A stretch of DNA of 64,000 bases, from contig VGZO01000016.1 in assembly GCA_016872555.1 (NCBI GenBank), forward strand, positions 1 through 64,000. The letters run 5' to 3'. This stretch comes from Planctomycetota bacterium. Its GTDB lineage: Bacteria > Planctomycetota > Planctomycetia > Pirellulales > UBA1268. The notes under the pieces are model-generated. The model was not told the DNA's origin, ran no database searches, and saw only the letters and a list, made by a program, of their open reading frames with translations. Made by a program: the position numbers and the translations under genes. This document shows, in pieces, positions 46,913 to 56,805 of the stretch; position 1 is the stretch's first letter, and every line of letters starts with the position of its first letter.

Positions 46913-47473
46913 TCAGTCGTCGTCGTCGTCCGGAGGGATGAACACCGGATCGCGGGAAAACGCCTCGTGGAAATCGTAGACGGCGTGGAAGTCTTCCCGC
47001 TTGTCACGGCGGGTCTTGCGCATCTGGCCGATCTCGATCATGTTGAAGACGATCTCGCCGAGATCGTCGGTGCTGCCGATCCCCCAGCTGCCGAGCACGA
47101 CCCTGGAGAGGAGCCCGTATTGCTGCAGGGCGTAGAGCCTGGCGGCCTCGCACAGCTGCTGGCCGGTGAGGTGTCGCTCGCCGCCGCGCCGCCGCCGCGC
47201 CTGTCGGGGCCGGCGCCCGGCAGAGGCCGGCGCCCGTTCCTCTCCCGGCTCCGTGCCGCGGCCACGCTCGACGGGCTGCCGTTCGCCCGCTCCCGGCTCC
47301 ATGCCCCGCTGGTCCCCGGGCGGCTCGAGCTCCTCGGCGGGTGGTTCCTCGCCGAGGCCGAGCGATTCCTGGGCGAACGACAGGGCCTCGAGCACGAACA
47401 GGTAGGCGTCGAGTTTGTAGCGGCGATCCCGTTGGAGGAGTTGTCCGATCGGATGCGACTGATCGATGGGCAT
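46913..47473 (-). CDS. Minf_1886 family protein
   Basis: The 186-residue protein has an N-terminal helix bundle (HPIGQLLQRDRRYKLDAYLFVLEALSFAQESLGL), a Gly/Arg-rich spacer of about 50 residues, and a conserved block with LTGQQLCEAARLYALQQYGLLSRVVL, GIGSTDDLGEIVFNMIEIGQM and a YDFHEAF end. It ends in an Asp run. This is the conserved family called Minf_1886, common in Planctomycetes and Verrucomicrobia, whose function is unknown. ATG 47473 is preferred over 47548 because a TATACT box is 57 nt upstream. Confidence 0.8.
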   Translation of the reverse strand: MPIDQSHPIGQLLQRDRRYKLDAYLFVLEALSFAQESLGLGEEPPAEELEPPGDQRGMEPGAGERQPVERGRGTEPGEERAPASAGRRPRQARRRRGGERHLTGQQLCEAARLYALQQYGLLSRVVLGSWGIGSTDDLGEIVFNMIEIGQMRKTRRDKREDFHAVYDFHEAFSRDPVFIPPDDDDD

Positions 47474-47529
47474 GAACTTCCTCCACGACAGCCCGGGGCC
47501 GAGAGCCCGCAAGACCCCTGCCGAGCGGC

Positions 47530-47535
47530 AGTATA
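47530..47535 (-). promoter_or_regulatory. -10 element TATACT of the Minf_1886 gene
   Basis: GGCTATACT on the minus strand lies 57 nt before the ATG at 47473. Confidence 0.5.
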
Positions 47536-47590
47536 GCCGCCCAGCCACGGCCGCCGTCGGAGGGGCGCGGAGGCCGCAGGGGAGCGCGAT

Positions 47591-48643
47591 TCAGCGGGCC
47601 GGCGCGGTCGGCTGGCCCGCCGTCTGCGGCGGCGGCGCCGCGGCATCCTCGAGGATGAACGTGTAGCCCAGCGGGGTGACCGGCTTGGAGAAATCCCGGA
47701 TCAGGTCGAGCCCCTTGTCGACGAGGCTCGTTTTCGGATCGAACTGGTAGACGTCGTGGTCCTGGCCCCCGGGCTTGAAGATCCGGATCGCGAACGGCAT
47801 CAGATCGCGGGCCTGGAGGATCAACTCGACCTTGGAGAAATTGGCCGCGTCGGCCTGGAAGCGCGGCAGCGCTTCCAGCCAGATCTGGTCGGCGACCCCC
47901 GGCGGAGTGACGATCCGCATCTGGTAGCGCTTCTTGAGCGAATCGGCCTTGGCGCCGAACACGAACGGCAGCGGCCCTTCGCTGATCGCCTTGCCGTGCA
48001 TCTCCGGGGGCAGCCGTGTCTCGCGGAGTTGGCGCTCGGTGTGACGGAACTCATAGATGCTCGTGCCACTGCACACCCAGTGCTCGCCGACGTCGCCGCT
48101 GCGAGCCTCGTAGCGCGACGCCTGGGCATTCCACTGCCGCGATTCCTTGACACGGAACAGCCCCTTGTCGGGCATTGCGTACTTGATCTCGCCGGTGCTC
48201 TCGGAAAACGCGAGTCGGTCACCTTTGGGACCGACCGGCCCGAAGGCGTTGTACTCCCATTTCCAGAAGCCGCATGACCACGTCCGTACGGCGGCGTTTC
48301 GGGCCTCCCAGGCGACGAGCAGCCGGTCGAGGGCCGCGGCGGCTTCCGGCGCCATCGCCGGCGGGCCGGGCGGTGCGGTCCCGGCCGCGCCGGGGCCGGC
48401 CTGAGCCGGTGCCGGCGTTGGGGCGGCGGTGGCGGCTTGCGGCCTGACAGGGGCGGCACCCGGCCGCGGCACCGGCCCTTGGGCCAGCGCCGGGGCGCCG
48501 GCTCCCGCGACGGTCATGACGATGGCGCACGCCAGCCCCCTGCAGACGGCGGCGGGCCGGTCCTGCGGCCGCCGGATGGGCAGGGACGACCGCGGCGATG
48601 CGCTCTGTCCACGGTGGGAAAGCGGAAGGCGTGGCACGGTCAT
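47591..48643 (-). CDS. TIGR03009-type exported protein
   Basis: The 350-residue product has a long basic N-terminus with a hydrophobic signal (CAIVMTVAGAGAPALA), a Pro/Ala linker and a conserved domain from about 95 onward. That domain starts LLVAWEARNAAVRTWSCGFWKWEYNAF and continues with IKYAMPDKGLFRVKESR, EHWVCSGTSIYEF and RDLMPFAIRIFKPGG. It matches the planctomycete domain TIGR03009, whose function is unknown; the fold resembles outer-membrane lipoprotein sorting proteins. ATG 48643 has GGGA upstream. Confidence 0.78.
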   Translation of the reverse strand: MTVPRLPLSHRGQSASPRSSLPIRRPQDRPAAVCRGLACAIVMTVAGAGAPALAQGPVPRPGAAPVRPQAATAAPTPAPAQAGPGAAGTAPPGPPAMAPEAAAALDRLLVAWEARNAAVRTWSCGFWKWEYNAFGPVGPKGDRLAFSESTGEIKYAMPDKGLFRVKESRQWNAQASRYEARSGDVGEHWVCSGTSIYEFRHTERQLRETRLPPEMHGKAISEGPLPFVFGAKADSLKKRYQMRIVTPPGVADQIWLEALPRFQADAANFSKVELILQARDLMPFAIRIFKPGGQDHDVYQFDPKTSLVDKGLDLIRDFSKPVTPLGYTFILEDAAAPPPQTAGQPTAPAR

Positions 48644-48661
48644 GGCTCCCGAGGGGGCGGG

Positions 48662-48667
48662 ACTGTA
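48662..48667 (-). promoter_or_regulatory. -10-like TACAGT upstream of the TIGR03009 gene
   Basis: GCTACAGT on the minus strand lies 19 nt before the ATG at 48643. It has the recurring GC-prefix form. Confidence 0.35.
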
Positions 48668-48846
48668 GCATCGGTTCGGGCGGGGGGCGAGGTCGGTTCG
48701 CCACGTCGGTCCGGTGGGCTTCCGGTGCCGATAACGCCCCTGATCCAGCGCGGCTTGGCGCTCCGGTGGGCCGCAGCCGCTGCCCCCGAGGGCACCCGCG
48801 GCCCGCGACGGCCTGCCGGCCCGCCCCACTCCACGAGGAAGCCGCG

Positions 48847-49839
48847 ATGATCGTCGCCTGCTACTCAACCCAACCCCACGACCGCCGCTCGCTGGAGGCC
48901 GCCGCCACCGGCTCGCCGATCGAGTGGCGGTGGCTCGACGTCCGGCTCGACGCCCACTCCACTCCCCTCGCCGCCGGGGCCGCGGCGGTGTGCTGCTTCG
49001 TCAACGACCGTCTCGACGCCGCCGCGCTCGGGCGACTGGCGGATCTCGGCGTGAAACTGGTGGCGCTGCGGTGCGCCGGATTCAACCAGGTCGACCTCGT
49101 GGCCGCCGGGCGGCTCGGCCTGCCGGTCGTGCGCGTGCCGGAATACTCGCCCCACGCCGTCGCCGAGCACACCGTCGGCCTGATGCTCACGCTGGTGCGG
49201 CGCCTCCACAAGGCCTACGCGCGGGTCCGGGACGGCAACTTCTCGCTCGAGGGACTGCTCGGGTTCGACCTCCACGGCAAGACCGCTGGAATCGTGGGCA
49301 CGGGGCGGATCGGTGCCCGCGTCGCCGAGATCCTCCTCGGCTTCGGCTGCCGGGTGATCGCCCACGATCCCGGCGCCGATCCGCGGCTCGCCGCCCGCGG
49401 CGTGACCTATCTCCCGCTCGACCACGTGATCGCCGGAGCCGACATCCTCACGCTCCACTGTCCACTGACCCGGTCCACGCACCACCTCGTCGACGCCCGG
49501 CGGATCGCCGCGACGAAGCGCGGGGTCCTGCTCGTCAACACCAGCCGCGGCGGGCTGGTCGACACCCGGGCAGTGATCGCCGCCCTCAAGACCGGCCAGA
49601 TCGGTCTCCTCGGCCTCGACGTCTACGAGGAGGAGGCGGGGCTGTTCTTCCTCGACCACAGCGACGAGATCATCGGTGACGACATCTTCATGCGCCTGCC
49701 GACGTTCCCCAACGTCGTCGTCACGGCGCACCAGGCGTTTTTCACGCAGGAAGCGCTGGCGGCGATCGCGGAGCAGACGGTCCGTAACCTCGTCCACCTC
49801 GGGCGTGGCGAGGCGCTCGAGGCCCTCGTCGGCGCCTGA
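48847..49839 (+). CDS. D-2-hydroxyacid dehydrogenase (LdhA-like)
   Basis: A 330-residue NAD-dependent enzyme. GTGRIGARVAEILLGFGCRVIAHDPGAD is the NAD fold (about residues 150-176). The catalytic Arg is in LVNTSRGGLVDT, the Glu in LGLDVYEEEAGLFF and the His in VVTAHQAFFT. The VYEEEAGLFFLDHSD insertion is characteristic of D-lactate dehydrogenases, so pyruvate reduction is likely. It is divergent from the TIGR03009 gene, and its end lies 16 bp from the end of speA. Confidence 0.9.
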   Translation: MIVACYSTQPHDRRSLEAAATGSPIEWRWLDVRLDAHSTPLAAGAAAVCCFVNDRLDAAALGRLADLGVKLVALRCAGFNQVDLVAAGRLGLPVVRVPEYSPHAVAEHTVGLMLTLVRRLHKAYARVRDGNFSLEGLLGFDLHGKTAGIVGTGRIGARVAEILLGFGCRVIAHDPGADPRLAARGVTYLPLDHVIAGADILTLHCPLTRSTHHLVDARRIAATKRGVLLVNTSRGGLVDTRAVIAALKTGQIGLLGLDVYEEEAGLFFLDHSDEIIGDDIFMRLPTFPNVVVTAHQAFFTQEALAAIAEQTVRNLVHLGRGEALEALVGA

Positions 49840-49855
49840 GGCCGGGCTGCCGCGA

Positions 49856-51841
49856 TCAGGAGCGCGACGGCTCCTCGAGGTAGGTGTAGCCGCCGAGCCC
49901 CTCCTCGTAGAAGCGGAGGAAGCGGCCGGCCTGCTGGTCGCAGATCAAACCGTCCCGGACGGCGTGCTCGATCGCCCCGCGGAGCCGTTGGACCAACAGC
50001 CCGGCGTCGAACTCGACGTAGCCGAGCACCTCGCGGACGGTGTCCCCCTTGATGACCGCGTCGACGACGACCTCGCCGCGCGCGTCGGTGCTGATGTGGA
50101 CCGCGTTGGTGTCGCCGAACAGGTTGTGGAGGTCGCCGAGGATCTCCTGGTACGCACCGATGAGGAACGCCCCGAGGTAGTACGGCTCGTTTTGCCAAAC
50201 GTGGAGTGGGAGGGTCCGCTTCACGTCGCGCCGGTCGATGAACTGATCGATCTTGCCGTCGGAATCGCAGGTCACGTCGCCGAGGACCGCCTCGCGCGTC
50301 GGCTTCTCGTCGAGCCGGTGGATCGGCATCACTGGAAACAGCTGCTTGATCGCCCAGCTGTCGGGGATCGACTGGAACAGCGAGAAATTGCAGAAGTAGG
50401 TATCGGAGAGGGTCGACGGCAGCCCCTCGAGCTCCTCGGGCACGAATTCCAGCTGCCGGCAGAGCTTGCTGATCCGCCGGCAGATCAGCCAGTAGAGCCG
50501 CTCGACGGTCGCCCGCTGGTCGAGCGGGAGATAGCCGCTGGCGAACAGGCCCATCGCCGTGTCGAGGGCCTGCTGGGCGTCGTGGTAGCTCTCGAGCAGA
50601 TTGCGGACGTTGAGATTGCGGCACGTCTCGGCGAGATCGTGGAGCGGCTGCTCGGCATCAGCGGGGGGATCGACGACCTCGGCGGGGGTCGCGCCGTCGG
50701 TGGACGTCTCCGGAAGCGGCTGCTTGTCCCCCGCCACGCGGTCTCCCGCGAAACCGGGCTCCGACACGCCGAGGACGCCGAAGATCAGCATGCTGTGGTA
50801 GGCCACCACGGCGCGGCCGCTCTCGGAGACGATCGTCGGATGGGCCACCCCCGCCTCGTCGCAGGCGTTCTGGACGTGGTACACGACGTCGTTGGCGTAC
50901 TCCTGGAGGCTGTAGTTGACGCTCGATTCGAAATTGGTCTGCGAGCCGTCGTAGTCGATTCCCAGGCCACCGCCGACGTCGAGGTAGCGGAGGCCGGCGC
51001 CGCGTTTCACCAGCTCGGTGTAGACGCGCGAGGCCTCGTTGAGCGCCGCTTTGATGTGACGGATGTTGGTGATCTGGCTCCCCTGGTGGAAGTGGAGCAG
51101 TTGGAGGCAGTCCTCCATGCCGTGGGAGGCGAGCAATTCCAGCCCCTTGAGGATCTCCCCCACGGTGAGCCCGAACTTGCTGCGGAATCCCCCCGACGAC
51201 TGCCACCGGCCGGCGCCGCGGGTGGCGAGCTTGACCCGCATCCCGATCCGCGGCCGCACGCCGAGTTTCTGCGCGTATTCGAGGATCAGGTGGAGCTCCG
51301 AAAAACGCTCCACGACGGGGATGATCTGACGCCCGATCTTGTGGGCGAGCATCGCCGTCTCGATGAACTCGGCGTCCTTGAAGCCGTTGCAGATGATCGG
51401 CGTGTCGTTGTCGGCCAGGGCGATCACGGCGAGCAACTCCGGCTTGCTGCCCGCCTCGAGCCCGAAGCGGAACGGCTTCCCGAACCGCAGCACCTCCTCG
51501 ATCACCTGCCGCTGCTGGTTGACCTTCACCGGGTAGACGCAGCAGTAGTCGCCACGGAACCCGCTCTCGCGGATCGCGGCCGCGAACGCCCCGTGGATCT
51601 CGCCGAGCCGATGCTCGAGGATCTCGGCGAACCGGAGGAGGATCGGCAGGTCGATGCCCCGGATCTGGAGACGGTCGACGAGCGCCTTGAGATCGACGCT
51701 CCGGGTCGGGTCCTTCGCCGGATGGACGAGCAGGTGCCCGTTGGCGCCCACCGAGAAGTAACCGTTGCCCCACCGTGCCACTTCGTAGAGGTCGTTGGCG
51801 TCGGCGGTGCTCCAGTGTTCCACGTCGAGATCGACGGCCAT
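49856..51841 (-). CDS. speA: Biosynthetic arginine decarboxylase
   Basis: A 661-residue PLP enzyme turning arginine to agmatine for polyamine synthesis. PLP Lys is in YPVKVNQQ (about 105). LEAGSKPELL, KDAEFIE, LHFHQGSQITNI, YLDVGGGLGIDY and SESGRAVVAYHSML are all intact. The length fits the SpeA family (630-660). ATG 51841 fits a TACACT box 61 nt upstream at 51902-51907. speB is not nearby. Confidence 0.95.
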   Translation of the reverse strand: MAVDLDVEHWSTADANDLYEVARWGNGYFSVGANGHLLVHPAKDPTRSVDLKALVDRLQIRGIDLPILLRFAEILEHRLGEIHGAFAAAIRESGFRGDYCCVYPVKVNQQRQVIEEVLRFGKPFRFGLEAGSKPELLAVIALADNDTPIICNGFKDAEFIETAMLAHKIGRQIIPVVERFSELHLILEYAQKLGVRPRIGMRVKLATRGAGRWQSSGGFRSKFGLTVGEILKGLELLASHGMEDCLQLLHFHQGSQITNIRHIKAALNEASRVYTELVKRGAGLRYLDVGGGLGIDYDGSQTNFESSVNYSLQEYANDVVYHVQNACDEAGVAHPTIVSESGRAVVAYHSMLIFGVLGVSEPGFAGDRVAGDKQPLPETSTDGATPAEVVDPPADAEQPLHDLAETCRNLNVRNLLESYHDAQQALDTAMGLFASGYLPLDQRATVERLYWLICRRISKLCRQLEFVPEELEGLPSTLSDTYFCNFSLFQSIPDSWAIKQLFPVMPIHRLDEKPTREAVLGDVTCDSDGKIDQFIDRRDVKRTLPLHVWQNEPYYLGAFLIGAYQEILGDLHNLFGDTNAVHISTDARGEVVVDAVIKGDTVREVLGYVEFDAGLLVQRLRGAIEHAVRDGLICDQQAGRFLRFYEEGLGGYTYLEEPSRS

Positions 51842-51901
51842 TCGGGCGCTCCGGTGAAGGCGCCCGCGGACAAGCTCCGGATGCCGCGGGACGTCTCAGG
51901 G

Positions 51902-51907
51902 AGTGTA
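51902..51907 (-). promoter_or_regulatory. -10-like TACACT of speA
   Basis: GCTACACT on the minus strand lies 61 nt before the speA ATG. Confidence 0.4.
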
Positions 51908-51961
51908 GCGTGTCGGGAGCGACCTACCATGCTGCGTGGGCGACGATGACCGGCAGTGTGC

Positions 51962-53392
51962 TCAGCCGGCATCCGCCGACCGTGGCTGAAGCCGCTCGTA
52001 GAGCCAGGTCATCGCCAGGCCGCGGGCGGTGAGATCGGCCGCCATTGCGTACCACGCCCCCACGGCGCCGAGCCCCAGCCCCGGGAGCGTCGCTCCCGGC
52101 AGCACGACCGCCGGCCATGCCAGGAACACCGCCAGCGGGAGTCGGATCGCGAGGAGCCCGAGGAAATTGACCGCCAACGGTGGTCGCGTCAGCCCGGCGC
52201 CCCGCAGGGCCCCCGAGAAGACCATCAGCAGCGCCAGCGGCGGCTGCACGAAGGCCACGATCCGCACCAGCCGCGCCGTGAGGGTGGCGACGTCCGGCTG
52301 CCGATCGGCCCCACCGACGAACCAGGCGGAGAGCGGCTCGGCGGCGGCGAGGAACAGCGCCCCGGCGACCCCCATCAGCGACATCCCCGCCACGGCCGCC
52401 AACCACACCGTGCTCCGCGCCCGCCGCGGCTGGCGGGCGCCGAGAAACTGCCCCGACAGCGTCGCCGCCGCGACGCCGAACGCGCCTCCGGGAAGAAAGG
52501 CCAGCGATTCGATCGTGACCGCGACGGAGTGGGCGGCGGCGTCGACGTTGCCCAGCCGGTTGACGATCGACAGGAACCACATGTGACAGACCGAGTTACC
52601 CACCGCATCGGTGCCCGCCGGCACGCCGACATCGACGATCCGGCGGAGCCGCTGGCGATCGGGCCACCAGTCGGCCGCCGTGGGCCGGAGGCCGCGGGAC
52701 CGCCGGGCGAGCAGGGCGACGACACACGCGGCACCGACGAGATACCCGGCCAGCGTGCCCCAAGCCAGCCCCGCCCACCCCAGCCGGGGAAGGCCCGCCA
52801 CGCCGCTGGCGAGGGCGTAGCTGGCGCCCGCGTTGACGAGATTCACCAGCGACATCGCCATCAGCCCGCCGACCATGTCGCCGGCCCCGCGGAGGATGGC
52901 GACACCGACGGTGATCAGCATCACCGCGGGGAGGGCGGGGAGCACGATGGCGATGTACTGCCAGGCCAGCGTTGAACTTTCCGCCGGCAGCCCGAGCAGG
53001 GCCACGAGCCGCCGTCCCGCCACCGCCATCACCACGACGAGCACCAGCGCCATCCCGGCGCCGACCAGCAGTGCCTGCGCGGTGGCGCGCCGGGCGCCGA
53101 CGGCATCCCCCTCGCCGACACACCGGGCGACCAGCGCCGTCGCCGACACCGCCGGGACCGCGAACAGTCCCGGCAGGAAGCTCAGGCAGTAGGCGACCAG
53201 CCCGACGGCGGCGAGGTATTCCGGCCCGTCGAGCAGGTTGCCGGCCAACCATTTGTCGGTGAAGCCGACGGCAAGGGCGAGGACCTGCTCGAGAAGCACA
53301 GGCGCGACGAGCCGGACCACCGGCGCGTTCGAGCCGGCGGTGCGGTGGATCCCCACAGGACCGGCACCGTCGGCCGGGGGCCGCGTGGTCAC
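51962..53392 (-). CDS. MATE-family efflux transporter
   Basis: A 476-residue membrane protein with about twelve hydrophobic helices in two similar halves. The N-terminal half has VVRLVAPVLLEQVLALAVGFTDKWLAGNLLD, the MATE pattern, and INR/VAVTIESLAFLPGGAFGVAAATLSGQFLGA opens the second half. It should export cationic compounds with Na+ or H+. GTG 53392 has GGAG five nt upstream, better than the ATG 53440 alternative. It precedes speA in the same direction. Confidence 0.85.
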   Translation of the reverse strand: MTTRPPADGAGPVGIHRTAGSNAPVVRLVAPVLLEQVLALAVGFTDKWLAGNLLDGPEYLAAVGLVAYCLSFLPGLFAVPAVSATALVARCVGEGDAVGARRATAQALLVGAGMALVLVVVMAVAGRRLVALLGLPAESSTLAWQYIAIVLPALPAVMLITVGVAILRGAGDMVGGLMAMSLVNLVNAGASYALASGVAGLPRLGWAGLAWGTLAGYLVGAACVVALLARRSRGLRPTAADWWPDRQRLRRIVDVGVPAGTDAVGNSVCHMWFLSIVNRLGNVDAAAHSVAVTIESLAFLPGGAFGVAAATLSGQFLGARQPRRARSTVWLAAVAGMSLMGVAGALFLAAAEPLSAWFVGGADRQPDVATLTARLVRIVAFVQPPLALLMVFSGALRGAGLTRPPLAVNFLGLLAIRLPLAVFLAWPAVVLPGATLPGLGLGAVGAWYAMAADLTARGLAMTWLYERLQPRSADAG

Positions 53393-53496
53393 GGCTTCTC
53401 CACTGGACCGCGCGTCCACGGCGGCAGCCCCGGGCGGCAAGTTGGCCCGTGCTGGGGCGGGCCGACGGCCGTCGGCGCCACGGTCGGGTCCTTCGC

Positions 53497-54783
53497 TCAG
53501 ACGAACAAGTCCTTGATCACCTTGCCGGAGTTGGCGATCTTCATCGGCCGGCCGTTCTTCGCGGTGAAGGTCGTCTCGAGCGACACTCCCAACGCCTTGA
53601 GCACGCTGGCCATCAGGTCCTGGGACGTGTACGGCTCCGACACGACCTCCTTGCCGTCGGCGCTGGTCTCGCCGACGACGGTGCCGCGTTTGAATCCACC
53701 ACCCCCGACGACCACGCTCCAGCTTCGTGCCCAGTGGTCACGGCCGGCGTTGGCGTTGATCGACGGCGTCCGGCTGAACTCACCCATCCAGATCACGGCG
53801 GTGTCCTCGAGCAGGCCGCGATCGGCCAGATCGGCCACCAGGGCACTCATCGCCTGGTCGAGTTCCGGGAGCTTCCGATCCTGCAGCGTCGGGAAGATGT
53901 CGGCGTGGTTGTCCCACCCGCCGAGGTCCACCTCGACGAACGGAACCCCGAGTTCGACGAGGCGACGGGCCATCAAGCACCCGCGTCCGAAGCCTGTGGC
54001 ACCGTAGCGGTCCTGGACTTCCTTCGGCTCCTGCATGACCTTGAAGGCATCCATCTGCCGGCTTTTGAGGATCTTGACGGTCTTGTCGAGCACCTTGGCA
54101 TGGTCCTCGGCGGCCGTCCCGCGTTTCTCGCCGATGAACCCCTTCTCGATGGTCGCGAGCATCTCGAGCCGCTGAGACATCCGTGCCGGATCGATGCCCA
54201 TGTCGAGGTTCCGGACATTGCCGTTGGTGTCGACGACGAACGGTGCCCAGGTCATCCCGAGGAATCCCGGCCCGACGCTCCCGCTCCCCACCGACACGAA
54301 CGGCGGGACTTCGAGCTCCGGGACCTGGGCCGCCAGTTCGTGCGCGATCACCGCGCCGTAGCTGGGATGCTCGATGTTGGGATTGGGCACGTAGGCGGTG
54401 TGCATGTAGTACCGACCGCGCATGTGGTCGGCCTCGCGCGTGCTCATCGAGCGGACGATCGACATGTGGTGCATCTGCTTGGCCATCAGCGGCATGTGCT
54501 CGCTGATCTGCACCCCGTCGGCACTCGTCGAGATCGGTCGAAACGGCCCCCCGGTCGCGGCACCGGGCTTGAGATCCCAGATGTCCATCGTGCTCGGGCC
54601 GCCGCCCATCCAGAGGAGGATCGCGGCCTTGTGCCGTTTCTGCAGGTCGGAGGCGTTGGCGAGCAGTGAATTGGTGAATGCCGTCGCCGGCGCGGCGAGG
54701 GCGGCGGCCCCGGCGACGTGGCTGGCGAAGTGTCGCCGGCTCATCCCCGCGGGGAGCACGTGACGGGCGAACGGGAACGGCAT
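53497..54783 (-). CDS. DUF1501 domain protein
   Basis: The 428-residue protein has an N-terminal twin-arginine-like signal (MSRRHFASHVAGAAALAAP). The DUF1501 domain contains ILLWMGGGPSTMDIWDLKPG, MHHMSIVRSMSTREADHMRG, VSVGSG, VPFVEVDLGGWDNHADIF and WMGEFSRTP. The domain resembles alkaline-phosphatase-like sulfatases. In planctomycetes it is almost always paired with a DUF1549/DUF1553 gene, as here. The role is unknown, though polymer or sulfated-substrate use is often suggested. ATG 54783 has AAAGGA upstream. Confidence 0.85.
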   Translation of the reverse strand: MPFPFARHVLPAGMSRRHFASHVAGAAALAAPATAFTNSLLANASDLQKRHKAAILLWMGGGPSTMDIWDLKPGAATGGPFRPISTSADGVQISEHMPLMAKQMHHMSIVRSMSTREADHMRGRYYMHTAYVPNPNIEHPSYGAVIAHELAAQVPELEVPPFVSVGSGSVGPGFLGMTWAPFVVDTNGNVRNLDMGIDPARMSQRLEMLATIEKGFIGEKRGTAAEDHAKVLDKTVKILKSRQMDAFKVMQEPKEVQDRYGATGFGRGCLMARRLVELGVPFVEVDLGGWDNHADIFPTLQDRKLPELDQAMSALVADLADRGLLEDTAVIWMGEFSRTPSINANAGRDHWARSWSVVVGGGGFKRGTVVGETSADGKEVVSEPYTSQDLMASVLKALGVSLETTFTAKNGRPMKIANSGKVIKDLFV

Positions 54784-54828
54784 GGCTGGGTCCTTTCGCG
54801 ACGGACGAAACGGAAGAGCGGCGGCCAC

Positions 54829-56523
54829 TCAGTGGTTGATGATGAACTCGTTGGAATTGAGCACCGCCCACCAGATGTCCTGGAGGGCGGCGGCGGCGTC
54901 GCCCTTGCGGGCGCCCATGATCTGATTGGCGACTTTGAGCTCTCGCGCCGTGGGGCGACGGGCGAGGGCGGCACGGTAGAGGAGGTCGATCTTCGCCGCG
55001 TTCTTCAGCTCGTTGGACCGGGCGATCCGGTCGAGGAACCCGCCCTGGCCGACGGCGGTCGCCGACTTGACGAGGTCGCCGTTGAACATCATCAGCACCT
55101 GGGGGATCGAGCCGTTGAAGGTCGTCGCCTCGTCGCCTTCGTCGGTGCCGAAGGCGATGATGAATTGCGACAGCCACTCGTCCTTCCGTCGGGCCGCCGC
55201 CTCACCGCGGGTGGACTCCCCTTCCCCCTCGCCGCCGACGCGGTCAGCCTCGGTGGCCGTGAGCAGCGACTGGTAGAGCTCCTCGGGGCGCATCTGCCGG
55301 AGGTAGAAGCGCGAAAACCTCGGCTGTTCGCCGACGAACGGATCGTCCTTGGAGTTGCCTTTCGTGGTCCGGCTCGACAGCGAGTAGGGGCGTGAAAGCA
55401 CGATCCAGCGCATCAACTCCTTGACGTCGAAGCTCCCCTCGCGGAATCGCTCCGCGAGACCGTCGAGGAGCTCCGGATGCGACGGGGCGTTGTGCTCGCC
55501 GAGATCGTCGACGGGACGGGTGAACCCGAACCCGAAGAAATGCCCCCAGATCCGGTTGACGATCGCCTTGGGAAACAACGGACTGGTGACGATCAACTTG
55601 GCCAGCTCGCCGCGCCGGTTGACGCCGTACTCGGTTCCATCCTCCATCTTCCCGGGAAGGTAACCCGACTTGGAGATCGCCGTCCCGTCGACGAACACCG
55701 GGAAAGCCACTTTCACCTGCCCGTTGCGAAGCTCGAAAAACAGTTCCGCGGCCTCCGGGTCGGGGTTCGCGCCTTCGCCGGCGAAGTCTTCGTCCACAAG
55801 CGCCATCGCCTGGATGTCGCGGGTCCCCGCGAACTGCCGCAACGCCTTCGTCTGCCGGAAAAAGGCGTTCAACTCCCAGAACTGGTTCTGTTTCCCCTTG
55901 TTGAACGGATGGTTGTGGCACTGCGTGCATTGGACCTGCAGGCCGAGGAAGATCTGCGCCGTCTTGGCGGTGGCCTGGATGCCGTTTTCGTCGAGCTTTC
56001 CCGAGAGGAAATTGGTGGCGCCGTTGAACCCCTTCTGCCCCGATTTGTTGACGCCGGTCGCGGTCACCAACTCGGTCACGAACCGGTCGTAGGGCATGTT
56101 CTTGGCGAGCACGCGGCGCAGCCATTGCCGCATGCCGCTGCGGTTGACGCGCTCGTTTTCGGTGTCACGCCCGATCAGGATCGTGGTCCAGATGTCGGTC
56201 CAGTGCCGGGCGTATTCATCGACCGATTCCTCGCCGAGCAGACGATTGACCAGGTCGACGCGCCGCGATTCCGACGAGCCGGCCAGGAAGGCATCGAGCT
56301 CCGACACCGAAGGAATCCGGCCGACGAGGTCGAGGTACACCCGCCGGCACCACTCTTCGTCGGTCGCCGGGGCGGCGGGTTGGAGCCCGGCATCGGCCCA
56401 CCCGGCCGCGATCGACTCGTCGATGAACTTGACCTGGGGAATGCCGTGGTGCGGCTCGCGCGCCAGCGCGGCCCCGGACAGCAGCGTCAGGGCGATCCAG
56501 GCCACTGCGACGCGGAGGGCCAT
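54829..56523 (-). CDS. DUF1549/DUF1553 domain protein
   Basis: The 564-residue exported protein has a signal peptide ([17 protein letters not shown]), then DUF1549 with [19 protein letters not shown] and YARHWTDIW, and a central TQCHNHPFN in a CxxCH setting (CTQCH). DUF1553 follows with [40 protein letters not shown]. The planctomycete cytochrome-like proteins of this class are linked to the DUF1501 partner that follows 45 bp downstream. CTQCH could bind haem, but no second ligand is certain. ATG 56523 is chosen for the signal; ATG 56637 has a better ribosome site (GAGGA) but a long non-signal N-terminus. Confidence 0.85.
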   Translation of the reverse strand: MALRVAVAWIALTLLSGAALAREPHHGIPQVKFIDESIAAGWADAGLQPAAPATDEEWCRRVYLDLVGRIPSVSELDAFLAGSSESRRVDLVNRLLGEESVDEYARHWTDIWTTILIGRDTENERVNRSGMRQWLRRVLAKNMPYDRFVTELVTATGVNKSGQKGFNGATNFLSGKLDENGIQATAKTAQIFLGLQVQCTQCHNHPFNKGKQNQFWELNAFFRQTKALRQFAGTRDIQAMALVDEDFAGEGANPDPEAAELFFELRNGQVKVAFPVFVDGTAISKSGYLPGKMEDGTEYGVNRRGELAKLIVTSPLFPKAIVNRIWGHFFGFGFTRPVDDLGEHNAPSHPELLDGLAERFREGSFDVKELMRWIVLSRPYSLSSRTTKGNSKDDPFVGEQPRFSRFYLRQMRPEELYQSLLTATEADRVGGEGEGESTRGEAAARRKDEWLSQFIIAFGTDEGDEATTFNGSIPQVLMMFNGDLVKSATAVGQGGFLDRIARSNELKNAAKIDLLYRAALARRPTARELKVANQIMGARKGDAAAALQDIWWAVLNSNEFIINH

Positions 56524-56732
56524 GCACCACCAGCCGGCGCGGGGAAAGCCATCAGCGTCGCAGACCGCCGGACAGGCTGCAGCGACACCGTGGACCGCTC
56601 GGACAAACCCGGGGAAAAGCGCCGTCGAAGACCGCATGGAGCGTCCTCGGGAAATGGGGTGCGGTGCCCCGTCGCACACTTCCCTCAACCTCCCCAGGGT
56701 ATCCAATCGGCAGGTGGCGGGCAATCGCGGGA

Positions 56733-56754
56733 GGAGAAAACGGTCGTTCTCTCC
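56733..56754 (-). terminator. Hairpin after rplQ
   Basis: On the minus strand GGAGAGAAC and GTTTTCTCC form a nine-pair stem (one G-U) with a GACC loop, 52 nt past the rplQ stop. No long T-run follows, so termination may be partial. Confidence 0.4.
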
Positions 56755-56805
56755 CCGGCCGATACCCCGCCGTACGCTGTCTCGCGGGCGTGCGGCCAGG
56801 AGTGG

